A DNA stretch of 56,347 nt, taken from assembly GCF_001006805.1 (NCBI RefSeq), contig NZ_LN811351.1:306365-362711 (forward strand), read 5' to 3'. Positions 30,152-38,830 of the stretch are shown here, piece by piece. Each line of letters opens with the position of its first letter. The stretch's first letter is position 1. Below the pieces are notes generated by a model. That model had not been told where the DNA came from, ran no database searches, and saw only the letters and a program-made list of their open reading frames with translations. A program made the position numbers and the translations under genes. The DNA is from Microvirga massiliensis. Its GTDB lineage: Bacteria > Pseudomonadota > Alphaproteobacteria > Rhizobiales > Beijerinckiaceae.

Positions 30152-30649
30152 ATGATCTGCTGTCGAACCATCGCTTTCACCAGCATGCTGGTGATCGGGA
30201 TCGCGTCTCCCGGCTTGAGCGGGGCGAGCGCCCAGCAAGACGCGAGCCAATCGTGCGCCGGACAGCTCACGGAGCAACTCAGGCGCTACAGCGAGGAATG
30301 TCTCTCCGATTTGATGGAATACGTCGCGTCTCAGCCCGAGATCGGAGCGAGGATCTCCAGCGAGAGCGAAAAATATTACATCCTGCTCGTGAAGGACGCC
30401 AAAGGCTTCCGAGCCGAGGCGGTCAGCAAATCCAATTTCCCGATGATGAAGGAAGAGACCGCTGACGCCCTCAAACGGCTCGGATGGGCGCCGCCCGAAA
30501 ACGAGAACGACAACTGGAAGAGGCCGATCGAGGCCGATCGCGCACAGGCCGGAACGGCCGCGCAGGTTCTGGCGGAGTCGCTTGAGGCTTATGGCCTGAA
30601 GAAGGGCGAAGCCATCTCGCTCACAGCCGGGCGAGCCCTCTCGAACTGA
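30152..30649 (+). CDS. Exported protein resembling TY-Chap/YbjN-type domains
   Basis: I start at the ATG at 30152, with GGAG nine bases upstream, because a clear signal peptide follows (Cys/Arg n-region, hydrophobic core to about residue 20, A-S-A cleavage site near 27). The mature part of about 138 residues has an alpha/beta pattern with Y-Y-I-L-L-V-K-D, then K-R-L-G-W-A-P-P-E-N-E-N-D-N-W near residue 118 and a C-terminal helix ending in Y-G-L. The L-G-W-x-P-P element resembles TY-Chap (secretion-chaperone-like) domains of actinobacteria. That assignment is from memory of the motif and is tentative. If correct, an exported chaperone-like domain is unusual. Confidence 0.6.
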   Translation: MICCRTIAFTSMLVIGIASPGLSGASAQQDASQSCAGQLTEQLRRYSEECLSDLMEYVASQPEIGARISSESEKYYILLVKDAKGFRAEAVSKSNFPMMKEETADALKRLGWAPPENENDNWKRPIEADRAQAGTAAQVLAESLEAYGLKKGEAISLTAGRALSN

Positions 30650-30773
30650 CCGGCGCCGCAGCCGGTGGCTCCGTTCCGTTCGGCTTCGCCTGGGTTGCTC
30701 CCACCGAGCGCATTGAGTGCACCCTCAGGCAGCTTGGCCAACGTCTCAGTGAGGCATGAAGCTGAAGATGGTC

Positions 30774-30811
30774 GAACTTCCGCACTTGCGAAGTGAGCGG
30801 ACCTTCAGACC
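30774..30811 (+). repeat. Dispersed repeat, copy 2
   Basis: GAACTTCCGCACTTGCGAAG followed by TGAGCGGACCTTCAGACC; the match to the copy at 32181 extends about 15 bases further upstream (GCTGAAGATGGTC versus GCTGAAGTTGATC). Confidence 0.6.
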
Positions 30812-30889
30812 TACATTCACGCTGCCTTGGGTCGGTCGTTAACCTGAAGCCTTCTGTTGCCGTTCCGCGACGGGTGGCCGGCATGACGT

Positions 30890-31210
30890 CTAGGCCGCTC
30901 CAAGCTGACCGTTGCGCCTCCTGAACGGAATGACGTTGCCGCCGATCTCGACCGCCTTGCGCAGGCGCGACAGCTCGATGACCGCGCGGGCGCGGTACAG
31001 CCGCCACATCGGGCTGATCACCGGCTGGCCGGAGATGGCCGGATCGGACGTCCACCGGTACTGCCATTCCAGGGCGGTGAAGTCGTCGCCGTAGGCGTGC
31101 ATCACGGTCTCATCCGGGTCGAGGCCGGCATCGGCGCAGAGGGCCTTCGCCTTTGCCTCGATCTCGGTGTCCATGACGCGGGCTGTCGCCCGTGCCCTTG
31201 CGTGTAACAT
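30890..31210 (-). CDS. Hypothetical protein, 106 residues
   Basis: The protein is helical and basic at its C-terminus, with an acidic N-terminal third (D-T-E-I-E-A-K-A-K-A-L-C) and the segment W-R-L-Y-R-A-R-A-V-I-E-L. I do not recognise the family. The ATG at 31210 lies four bases after the stop of the 36-codon frame, suggesting coupled translation; an internal ATG at 31174 is the alternative start. Confidence 0.55.
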   Translation of the reverse strand: MLHARARATARVMDTEIEAKAKALCADAGLDPDETVMHAYGDDFTALEWQYRWTSDPAISGQPVISPMWRLYRARAVIELSRLRKAVEIGGNVIPFRRRNGQLGAA

Positions 31211-31213
31211 CGA

Positions 31214-31324
31214 TCAATCCGCAGTCGGCTTGATTGGGGGGAGAGGCTCACTGCGCCGCTCCAGGCAGCGTGTCAGCTCTTGGATGACCCAGCGCCTGGC
31301 TTGGCGTTTCGAGGATCGCGTCAT
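31214..31324 (-). CDS. Small basic protein, 36 residues
   Basis: The ATG at 31324 has AGGAGG six bases upstream, one of the best ribosome binding sites in the window, and opens 36 codons. The product is very basic (T-R-S-S-K-R-Q-A-R-R-W) with a short helix and a Pro-rich tail. Its stop is four bases before the ATG of the 106-residue gene, so it may be a leader peptide or a small partner. No family recognised. The 310 bases upstream hold no other gene. Confidence 0.5.
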   Translation of the reverse strand: MTRSSKRQARRWVIQELTRCLERRSEPLPPIKPTAD

Positions 31325-31635
31325 GATGCCCTCCTGCGATTGGTCTCGAGGATTGCTCGAAACAGCCGATCCTGCCGTGACCAACGGCACACGGCCTTGT
31401 GTGACGGGCTCACAGCCATCCCGCGGTGAAGTCGCCAAGGGGTGCCTTCCGGTCCTCCCTGACTTGAGCGTCATCGAACCTAGGGAGACAGCGACGCTCT
31501 AGGTTAGCTGCTCACGGCGATCACTCGGACGAGGCGAACCCATCGGCAATGAAGAAAGGCGGTTCGCTAACCATTTCCGAAGAGCTTGAGCCGAGAATAG
31601 CCCGGGTATTGATTTCGTGACGAAAGGAACTCGCG

Positions 31636-32109
31636 ATGGCAAAGAACACGATCTGCCTCTGGTACGATAAGGACGCCGAGGCTGCCGCCCGCTTCTATTC
31701 CGAGACCTTTCCCGACAGCGCTGTGCTCGCTGTGCACCGTGCGCCCAGCGACTACCCAGCCGGCAAGGAGGGCGACGTATTGACCGTCGAATTCACGGTT
31801 GCGGGTGTTGCCTGCCTCGGCCTCAACGGCGGTTCCGCGTTCAAGCATAACGAAGCCTTCTCGTTTCAGATCGCCACCGACGATCAGGACGAGACCGACC
31901 GCTACTGGGATGCCATCGTCAGCAACGGCGGCCAGGAGAGCGCGTGTGGCTGGTGCAAGGACAAGTGGGGCGTGTCCTGGCAAATCACGCCACGCGTGCT
32001 GACGGAGGCGCTGGCGGCAGGCGGCGATGAAGCCAAACGTGCGTTTGAGGCAATGATGCACATGAGGAAGCTTGACGTCGCCGCGATCGAGGCGGCGCGG
32101 CGCGGTTGA
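31636..32109 (+). CDS. VOC-superfamily protein (PhnB/UbiG-like type)
   Basis: A 157-residue protein matching the glyoxalase/bleomycin-resistance (VOC) fold of the type annotated as 3-demethylubiquinone methyltransferase-like: I-C-L-W-Y-D near the start, A-A-R-F-Y-S-E-T-F-P, then F-Q-I-A-T-D-D-Q-D-E-T-D-R-Y-W and G-W-C-K-D-K-W-G-V-S-W-Q-I-T-P. The ATG at 31636 has AAAGGAA upstream. No methyltransferase motif exists, so the old name should not be taken literally. Function unknown. Confidence 0.88.
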   Translation: MAKNTICLWYDKDAEAAARFYSETFPDSAVLAVHRAPSDYPAGKEGDVLTVEFTVAGVACLGLNGGSAFKHNEAFSFQIATDDQDETDRYWDAIVSNGGQESACGWCKDKWGVSWQITPRVLTEALAAGGDEAKRAFEAMMHMRKLDVAAIEAARRG

Positions 32110-32180
32110 TGCTCCACTTCGGATGGCGGCAAAATTGCCGCCAGCAGTCGTCCGCTCCTGGTTCAGAGCTGAAGTTGATC

Positions 32181-32215
32181 GAACTTCCGCAATCGCGAGA
32201 TGAGCGGCCCTTCAC
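32181..32215 (+). repeat. Dispersed repeat, copy 3
   Basis: GAACTTCCGCAATCGCGAG then ATGAGCGGCCCTTCA; lies in the 315-base gap between the VOC and SRPBCC genes, which holds no other feature. Confidence 0.6.
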
Positions 32216-32424
32216 GATGTCCGCCCAGCATCGTACTTTGGCCCTTCTCGGACGAGACGCGTTGGTCAGCTATTCGGCGTCAAGCGGATGTTGAGAGGAA
32301 TTCCCGCAAGGCGGACTTTGATTCGTAGCAGTCGTTGGACCAGACCAGCCCGAACGAGCCGCAACGGGCAGGGACCCGACTTTCATATGGTGATGCCGAA
32401 ACGTCCCCCAAGGAGGATCGCATC

Positions 32425-32904
32425 GTGAGGAGTGCTCTCGGCCAGAAGAGGGCCGACTCTGCTTCGAGAGTTATCATGGCATCGCCGCAAACCATCTACC
32501 GGGCATTCCTCGATCCGGAGGCCTTGGTCTCGTGGCTTCCGCCAGAGGGCATGAAGGGCCACATTGACGTGTTCGACCCGCGAGAGGGCGGGACCTATCG
32601 GATGAGTCTCACCCATGAGGGATCGGACCACTCAACGCCCGGCAAGACCTCGGAACACTCTGATGTCGTCCGGGGGCGGTTCGTGGAACTGGTCCCGGAC
32701 GAGCGGATCGTGCAACTGGTCGAATTCGACTCCGATGATCCTGCATTCGCAGGTGCGATGACGATGACATGGACGCTAGCTGCCGTTCCCGGAGGTACCA
32801 ACGTCACGATCCTTTGCGAGAACGTGCCCGAAGGGATACGGCAGGAAGATCACGATGCGGGCTTAAGGTCGACGCTGGAGAATCTTGCAGCCTTCATCGA
32901 ATAA
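32425..32904 (+). CDS. SRPBCC/AHSA1-type START-domain protein
   Basis: The GTG at 32425 has AAGGAGG eight bases upstream, which fixes the start over the longer upstream frame. The 159-residue product has the SRPBCC pattern: I-Y-R-A-F-L-D-P-E-A-L near 26-36, W-L-P-P-E-G-M, G-G-T-Y-R-M-S-L, then G-R-F-V-E-L-V-P-D-E-R-I and a long C-terminal helix. Members bind hydrophobic ligands or act as co-chaperone-like proteins; this subgroup is uncharacterised. Confidence 0.88.
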   Translation: MRSALGQKRADSASRVIMASPQTIYRAFLDPEALVSWLPPEGMKGHIDVFDPREGGTYRMSLTHEGSDHSTPGKTSEHSDVVRGRFVELVPDERIVQLVEFDSDDPAFAGAMTMTWTLAAVPGGTNVTILCENVPEGIRQEDHDAGLRSTLENLAAFIE

Positions 32905-32945
32905 CAGCCGGGGCGCAGTGTTGCGGCGTCCCGGAGCATCAGGTG

Positions 32946-33155
32946 TTAATCGGCGCGGGTCGCGGGCGTCAGTCGTTGATCCTCTAACCTTCGATGGTGT
33001 TCGGCGGGGTCACACCCGCGGGCCGTTTTCACAAGCACTTGATCGGAGTGGTGAACAAGCACGGCGAGATGCTCGCCGCTGGGTCCGTAGCACCCGAAAA
33101 GCCGTTTCTTTACGATCTTCTCGTTGGTGCCGGTCCAGCCTGCCATAATCTTCAC
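32946..33155 (-). pseudogene. Fragment of a small helix-turn-helix protein
   Basis: The frame reads W-T-G-T-N-E-K-I-V-K then Y-G-P-S-G-E-H-L-A-V-L-V-H-H-S-D-Q-V-L. This resembles the DNA-binding core (T-G-A-N-E-R-T-V-K-N-W, G-P-S-G-E-H-L) of small regulators found in many Hyphomicrobiales. The N-terminal part is missing or out of frame, the key N-W pair is changed to K-R, and the C-terminus is unrelated. It looks like a decayed gene. Confidence 0.5.
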
Positions 33156-33213
33156 CCCAAGGCCGCTCCACCGTCCGAAACCCGATGTTCGTTATGTGAC
33201 ACGCCCTGCTCGT

Positions 33214-34186
33214 CTATTCCCGCAGGTAGAACACGATCTTGAGATCCGAATCGGGCACGAAATTTTTCGCCTTCCAACTCATTCCGTCGCCGACGGCCTC
33301 CAGCCCGTCAGGAACGCAGAAGCTGAACAGGGAGCCAGGCACGTTGGATATTATCAGGCGGAAGTCGCCGATGGGGCCGTTCCAGTTCCTGGCAGTCGTG
33401 AGGATGTAGCCGACGGTGAACGGCTCCAGCGAGATGCCTTTCGCCCGGAGTTCGGCAAGTTTTTGCCGGGTCACCGTGCCGAGGCAATACGAGGCAGCGC
33501 CTTCCGCCCTCGTAATGATAATGATAGTTATTGCCGGCGCCGAAAAACGGCTTGTAGGAAATCTCGACCACCGTCTCACCCGTCGCGAAAGTCTGCGTCC
33601 ATTCATAGACCGCCTGATATTCCCATCTCGGAACCAGCCAATGGTCAGAATCGTCTTCCTGCACCAGCTTTTCACGCTTCAGCGTGCGGATCGTGGCTTC
33701 GGGCAGTTGCGCAAGCTTTGTGAACGTTTCGGTATCCGCGGCGAAAAGCGGAATGCCCATCTCAAGCAGTTTGCCGGTGATGTTGGTGCCGTTGAACCAG
33801 GCATATTCATGAAGCATGGGTCTCACGGACTTGCCGTTTACGGAGACCTCGAACGCCATGTAATTTCGCAGATCGGCCTCTTGCTCCGGCCGCCAACTCC
33901 TGTCGATGACATTATCAGGCCCGTCGGCCAACGACACCTTCGCCATGGGGAACCCGATCGTCCGTTCGATGGGGGCGGGCGCGTAGGACTCGAAGACGTA
34001 GCGGACGTGGAGGGCATTCCATCCGATCTCCAGTTCCTCGCTGACGATGGAAATGTCCTTCTCAGGCTTGAAGACAACGCCACCGGCTGGGAATTCGGAA
34101 ACCGCGCCGTTTGCGAGCGCAGCCGACGTCACTCCGAGGGCGGCCAGAAATGAAGCGATCACGATAAGGATACCAGGCATCGGCAT
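33214..34186 (-). pseudogene. DUF4424 family exported protein, frameshifted
   Basis: From the ATG at 34186 (GGAAG upstream) a signal peptide (cleavage near A-L-A) leads into a DUF4424 protein, with W-N-A-L-H-V-R-Y-V-F and R-T-I-G-F-P-M near residues 57-80. After about 225 codons, at Y-H-Y-E-G, the frame loses similarity. The +1 frame then continues S-Y-C-L-G-T-V-T-R and runs to R-E at 33214 with a normal C-terminus. One surplus G around 33503-33508 explains the shift. Corrected, the protein would have about 320 residues. Function of DUF4424 is unknown; it is likely periplasmic. Sequencing error is possible. Confidence 0.8.
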
Positions 34187-34276
34187 TTGTCGTCTTCCTT
34201 CTTCTGGGCAAAATCATCAGCCTAGTTGCATCCTTCCTTCCTGTTTTCTGTGGTCGTGTAAGGATGCAAAGCCCGT

Positions 34277-34930
34277 TCAATCGCGATCAGGGGCGCCCAG
34301 CGGAAAGAGATGCCGATACGGCCGTGCCTCGTCCACTGCCCGTGCAAATGACGGTCGCGCCAGCAATCGCCTGCGGTAAGCCTGCACACCGGCAAAGGCA
34401 TCACTGACTGGATGCACCCAATCGGCATAGAAGAGAGAGGGGGCCGCCGCACAATCCGCGAGGCTGAAAGCTTCGCCCGTCGCCCATTCTCGGTCGTCCA
34501 TGATCCTATTGAGCCAGGCATAGGATCTATCGAGCATCTCCCGGGCTTCGACCACGCCCTGCGGATCGCGCGCCTCCGGGGTTCGCAGGCTATTGGACAC
34601 AATCCTCTGCACGGGCGTCATGACATAATTGTCAAAGAAGCGGTCCATCATTCGGACATTAAGAGCGGTTCGGGCGTCTTCAGGAACGAGGCGCACCGGT
34701 CCCGGGTGGCGCAGATCCAGGTGCTCGATGATGATGCTTGTCTCAACGATCGTGCGGCCGTCGTCTACTAGAACCGGAAAGCGTCTGATGGGCCAGAGCG
34801 CTTCCCATTCTGCGTTGGCCTGCTCGCTGTCGAGAATCCGGTACTCGAACGGGGTGCCATTCTCGTAAAGTGCGATCAGCGCCTTCTGACAGTAGGACGA
34901 GAAGGGGTGGGCATAGAGCGTCAACGTCAT
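34277..34930 (-). CDS. Glutathione S-transferase family protein
   Basis: A 217-residue GST. The thioredoxin-fold N-terminal domain has H-P-F-S-S-Y-C-Q-K, and the glutathione site F-P-V-L-V-D-D-G with E-T/S following. The helical C-terminal domain has the N-capping segment F-S-L-A-D-C-A-A-A-P. The ATG at 34930 has GAGG six bases upstream. It is divergent from the HxlR-type regulator with palindromes between, so it is the likely target of that regulator. Substrate unknown. Confidence 0.9.
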   Translation of the reverse strand: MTLTLYAHPFSSYCQKALIALYENGTPFEYRILDSEQANAEWEALWPIRRFPVLVDDGRTIVETSIIIEHLDLRHPGPVRLVPEDARTALNVRMMDRFFDNYVMTPVQRIVSNSLRTPEARDPQGVVEAREMLDRSYAWLNRIMDDREWATGEAFSLADCAAAPSLFYADWVHPVSDAFAGVQAYRRRLLARPSFARAVDEARPYRHLFPLGAPDRD

Positions 34931-34956
34931 CGTTACCTCGCGCACGAAGCATCCGA

Positions 34957-34976
34957 TTGCATTATGCAACCGGTTG
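34957..34976. promoter_or_regulatory. Two overlapping palindromes, candidate HxlR operator
   Basis: TTGCATTATGCAA (34957-34969) is a perfect 13-base palindrome and CAACCGGTTG (34967-34976) a perfect 10-base one. They overlap by three bases in the 100-base gap between the divergent GST and HxlR-type genes. Confidence 0.5.
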
Positions 34977-35030
34977 ATTGGTAACTCGACCGATCCCACT
35001 TTGCAAGCAGTCTCTGTTAAGGGTCTCGCC

Positions 35031-35531
35031 ATGGCCGATGCGCACCGCTCCGGGTGCCCGATCAACCTGACTCTGGAAGTTCTGGGCGATCGATGGAGCC
35101 TGATCGTCATCCGGGACATCATGTTTGGGAATCGGCGCCATTTCCGCGAGTTGCTGAACCGCTCGGAGGAAGGGATCGCATCCAATATCCTGGCCGCTCG
35201 GCTCAAGCGATTGATGGCGGCCGGACTGCTTACAAGAGGTGACGATCCCAGCCATCAGCAGAAGGCGATTTACAACCTGACCGAGCCTGCCATTCAGCTC
35301 GTGCCCCTGCTCGTGCAGATGGGAGCCTGGGGGCGGCGCCATAGACCAGTTTCGGAGGAGCTGTCGATCCGCGCGCAATTGCTCGAGGAGGGCGGTCCAT
35401 CGCTGTGGGATGCGTTCATGGCGGAGCTCCGTGCGCTGCATCTCGGCGCGCCTGCTCCGAAGCGCTCGGTGCTGCATGACCTTCAGGCCGCATACGAGAA
35501 GGTCGCTGCGCACAGGAAGACTGCTCGCTAA
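35031..35531 (+). CDS. HxlR-family transcriptional regulator
   Basis: A 166-residue winged-helix regulator. The family signature is clear: C-P-I-N-L-T-L-E-V-L-G-D-R-W-S-L-I-V-I-R-D near residues 9-29, then F-R-E-L-L and L-A-A-R-L-K-R-L. The single N-terminal Cys typical of redox- or electrophile-sensing HxlR proteins is present. I start at the ATG at 35031 rather than the upstream TTG, since the family start fits. It is divergent from GST and probably controls it. Confidence 0.92.
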   Translation: MADAHRSGCPINLTLEVLGDRWSLIVIRDIMFGNRRHFRELLNRSEEGIASNILAARLKRLMAAGLLTRGDDPSHQQKAIYNLTEPAIQLVPLLVQMGAWGRRHRPVSEELSIRAQLLEEGGPSLWDAFMAELRALHLGAPAPKRSVLHDLQAAYEKVAAHRKTAR

Positions 35532-35627
35532 AGTTCGTCATCTGAAGCAGCCATTCCACACAGCCTCCCGCAAAATGACACACATGAATCGGGAAGGTCT
35601 GTTGATGGCACAGAGATGACGCTAGCT

Positions 35628-35665
35628 GAACTTCCGCAATCGTGAGGTCAGGAGACCTTCAGACC
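35628..35665 (+). repeat. Dispersed repeat, copy 4
   Basis: GAACTTCCGCAATCGTGAG then GTCAGGAGACCTTCAGACC; lies in the otherwise empty 35532-35859 gap. Confidence 0.6.
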
Positions 35666-35859
35666 GATCAGCTCGACTATTGAGGTCGACCGAGGCTGCG
35701 TGAGAACGCGAAATTACGACCTGATCCCGAAACATTTTTTCGATTTTCAGTGGAATCTGCGCTGGGTCGGCTCCAAACGTTCCAGCGGCGCAATTCGTCT
35801 GGATTATTCTTCTCCGCTGACTTGGAGACCATGAGTTTTCACACAGCCTCACCATGAGC

Positions 35860-36349
35860 CGACATCGATGGAGCTCCGGCTCGCCCACCACCGCGCAGAG
35901 CTCCCGAAAGCCGAAGAAGGGGAGCAAGGCGAAGAACAGGAGCACCGTCGTCGTGAGAATCCCGAACGGGTGCCGCCCCCGACCTCGGACAAGCTCTCGG
36001 CCAGCGTCTTGCCGCGGAAATGGCCAACGACGAGGCCTTCGAGGATCTCACAGGCGGCCAGCAAAACCGAATAGACCGCGGCCTTGAAGGCCATCGCATA
36101 GATCAGCGGCTCCCACTCGTAGCGCTCGCCGACCTTCAATTCCTCGGCCACGAACAGGATCTTCGCGAGCACGAGCGCATTCACGACCGCGAAGCTCTAC
36201 CGGTAGGAGAGGCCGCTCTCCGCCAGGACCAGCGACTTGTGCAGAGCCGAGATGGCCAGCAGGCCCCAGAAATAGAGAAAGATGACCCCGAAGCGCTTGA
36301 GGCCGGAGACGGCCTTGTCCCGGCGGGTGAGAGGCGCTGCATCGGACAT
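35860..36349 (-). pseudogene. Membrane protein gene with stop codon and frameshift
   Basis: The ATG at 36349 has GGTGAGG upstream. The frame reads about 50 codons (S-D-A-A-P-L-T-R-R-D-K, then a hydrophobic segment) to a TAG near 36198, reads on in the same frame with N-A-L-V-L-A-K-I and G-K-T-L-A-E-S-L-S-E-V-G-G-G, then shifts: the -1 frame continues with I-L-T-T-T-V-L-L-F-F-A-L-L and F-R-E-L. One missing C near 35965 explains the shift, and the end after P-E-L-H-R looks replaced. Repaired, it would be a protein of about 160 residues with four hydrophobic segments. I recognise it as a type seen in Hyphomicrobiales but know no function. Two independent lesions make true decay likely. Confidence 0.75.
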
Positions 36350-36499
36350 CGGGCCTCACCTTCGTTTGGAGCGCGCCACGCGGAGCCGTCCCCTCGCGGG
36401 GAGAGCGCGCGCAGAATGGGCCGGAGACCGGGCCTCCGGCTCCACATCCCTTCGCCTCAGGAAGGCCACGCTCCGACATGTCCTCCCGAGGATTCCGTG

Positions 36500-37081
36500 T
36501 CAGGTCCGATGCTTCAGGGCCAGGCCCATGCTGATCCAGCCGATCCCGGCAAAGACCAAGTCGACGCCGAGAAAGATGCCGAGCACGAACAGGCTCGAGA
36601 CCGGCCATTTCGCGAGAATCATGCCGCCCACGAGCAGGGTGATGACGCCCGATAGCGCGACCCAGACCCAGGGCGTTCCCTCGGTCATCTGCATGGCCAG
36701 GAAGAGGCGCAGGCAGCCTGAGACGATCAGGGCCACGCCGAGCATCAGAGTCAGCACGCTCGCGGCCAAGAGCGGGTTCTGGAAGGTCACCACGCCCGCG
36801 ATGACATAGAGAACGCCGAGCAGAGCCCACAGGAAGAACTTGCCCCAGCTCTTCACGCCAAAGGCATTGACGATCTCGGCAATCCCGCTGATCAGCATCA
36901 TGGCACCGACGACCGCCACCGACGCGACGGTCGCCATCACCACGCTGCCGAGGGCGATGAGGCCGGCGATCAGGAAGACGATGCCGAGCGCAACAATCCA
37001 GCCCCATTTGACACGCAGCAGCTCAAGCCCTTGGTCCACACGCCCTGGAACCGGCGTGCCGATATTAGCGGTGTTGGACAT
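36500..37081 (-). CDS. HdeD-family acid-resistance membrane protein
   Basis: A 193-residue protein with six hydrophobic segments arranged as three hairpins, the DUF308/HdeD pattern, with W-G-W-I-V-A-L-G-I at the start of the first and G-I-A-E-I-V-N-A-F after the second. The ATG at 37081 has GAGGAGG seven bases upstream. HdeD proteins are linked to acid stress in enterobacteria; in this lineage they are usually general stress genes, although I see no EcfG-type promoter before this one. Confidence 0.9.
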   Translation of the reverse strand: MSNTANIGTPVPGRVDQGLELLRVKWGWIVALGIVFLIAGLIALGSVVMATVASVAVVGAMMLISGIAEIVNAFGVKSWGKFFLWALLGVLYVIAGVVTFQNPLLAASVLTLMLGVALIVSGCLRLFLAMQMTEGTPWVWVALSGVITLLVGGMILAKWPVSSLFVLGIFLGVDLVFAGIGWISMGLALKHRT

Positions 37082-37249
37082 GAGAAAACCTCCTCGAAAA
37101 CCGTTTGTCCAATGGGTCTGACGGCCCGTCTTCCTCACAATGTTCACATCTCACGCAGTACAGCCGACGCACTTCATACCAATGCCAGGCTCACTTCATT
37201 GTGCGGACCGAGCCAAGGATTCGCGATTACCCCGGGACCACGCAGCAAC

Positions 37250-38741
37250 TCACTGCGCCAGCACTTGGGCACTGCTCGCCTTTTCGACTGGCGGTGGATT
37301 CCACCTTCCGGTCAGGACCTCCGCTTTCGGCGCGTAAAGGCGCATCGTCAGATTGAAGGGCGCTTTCGGTGCCGGGAGCCAATTGGCTTCCATCGCCTTG
37401 CCGGGGCTTTCGTTCTGAATGAACAGGTCGAGGGATCCGTCGCGATTGTACTGGAACGGCATCCAGCTGCTCACCGCAAAGCGGTCGAGGCTGTTCGCGA
37501 CCTGAAAACCCTCCGGATCGTAGAGGGTCACCGACCAGAAGGCCTCTACGGGAGGCATGCTGCCCTTGTCGAAGTGGAGGGTGTATCGGTTGGCTCCATC
37601 GAGGGGCAGGCCTGTCGAGTCTGCGAGATTCAGCGGATACACCGCATCCTCCGGCAAATTGGCGCCAAGCCCGACCTGTGCGACGATCGCGCGCTTCAAG
37701 TAGTAGTTCCCGTAGACGCCCATCGTGTCCGTGTTCATCGACCAACCGTTCACGACACGGGCAAGGGTGGGAACCTTCCACGCCATCAGGCGCTGGCCTT
37801 CTGCCGCCGCCGGTTCGAGGCCGCGTTTGATAGCGCCATCCAGCTTGCCGAAATCGAAGCTCTTGCCCGGCTCGATGCCGATCCGCCTCATTCGCGCGAT
37901 GATGGGCTGGTCGGTGTCGTGGGGCGGGTTCACTTTCAGGAGTTCCGCCGCATAGGTGAAGAACTGCTCAGAGGACATCGTGTCCACCTGCTTCTTCGGC
38001 GGCGTCTTCATGTCGACCGTCGGGTCCGCCTTGAACGGAGCCGGCTCGGGATCCTTGCCCCATTGCCACACCGGCGTGACCTTGTACCCGGCCTGGATCT
38101 TGTGAACTGCGTCGTAGTCGGAAGGGCCGTCGGTTTTCGTGCGCCCGATGATCCAGACATAAGGCGTGGGCGCCTCGATGGTCTGGCCTTCCCGCGGGAG
38201 CTTGAAGTCCTCGATCAGGCGCTGCCTCAGGTCGGGCCGCCAGCCCGGGGCGACCATGACGAAGTGTCCGGGCTGCGTCCCTGTGGTTCGCCAGCCGGGA
38301 GAGGCGAACACGTCGGTCCACATGTCGAGCATCGGCAGCAGATAGTAGCGTCCTGCGGTATCCGGAACCGACACCACGACGGGCTCGCTCGTCAGGTCGA
38401 GAAAGGCCGACGAGTACAATGTATCGAAGTTCGGCCGGACGACCGCCCTGTCATCGGCTTTCGGGTATGCGGCTATATTGGCCATGGTGTTCATCGGGCC
38501 GCCGAGCCCTTTGCCGGCTTCGACATTCGTGATCTGCCGACGCGTAACGTCCATAGTGACGAGCGGGTACAGATACACATAGGCATCGACCGCGATGTCG
38601 TGCGCCTGCTGCTCGCTGATCGGTTCCGCTTGCAGTGACGTCGTTCGCAGCAACCGGCTCCATCGCGCTCATCGCGAGCAGCATGGGAACGGAAGCAAGA
38701 TGCAGGGCCGTCTTGCGGATCCTCGGCGATGTAACGTTCAT
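37250..38741 (-). pseudogene. DUF1254/DUF1214 exported protein, signal peptide out of frame
   Basis: The body from about 38635 to 37250 is one open frame of some 460 codons. DUF1254 comes first (Y-V-Y-L-Y-P-L-V-T-M, N-F-D-T-L-Y-S-S-A), then DUF1214 at the C-terminus (P-V-E-A-F-W-S-V-T-L-Y). These proteins are normally exported. A good start (ATG 38741, GGAGG six bases upstream) and a signal peptide ending near V-A-A lie in another frame; the two join with a one-base surplus around 38600-38660. Either the signal was lost by frameshift, leaving a cytosolic form from a TTG at 38653, or the base is an error. Confidence 0.75.
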
Positions 38742-38830
38742 GATAGCCTCCATTCCCTTTGGACGCCTCGATTCCGAGCGCGTTCTCGCGGCCACGCTTC
38801 TCCTCGGCTCCGGCCGTGACCTGATGCCGA

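Noticed and set aside
37031..38638. 535-codon plus-strand frame opposite the DUF1254 gene
   Set aside because: Antisense shadow; the DUF1254/DUF1214 motifs on the minus strand are clear.
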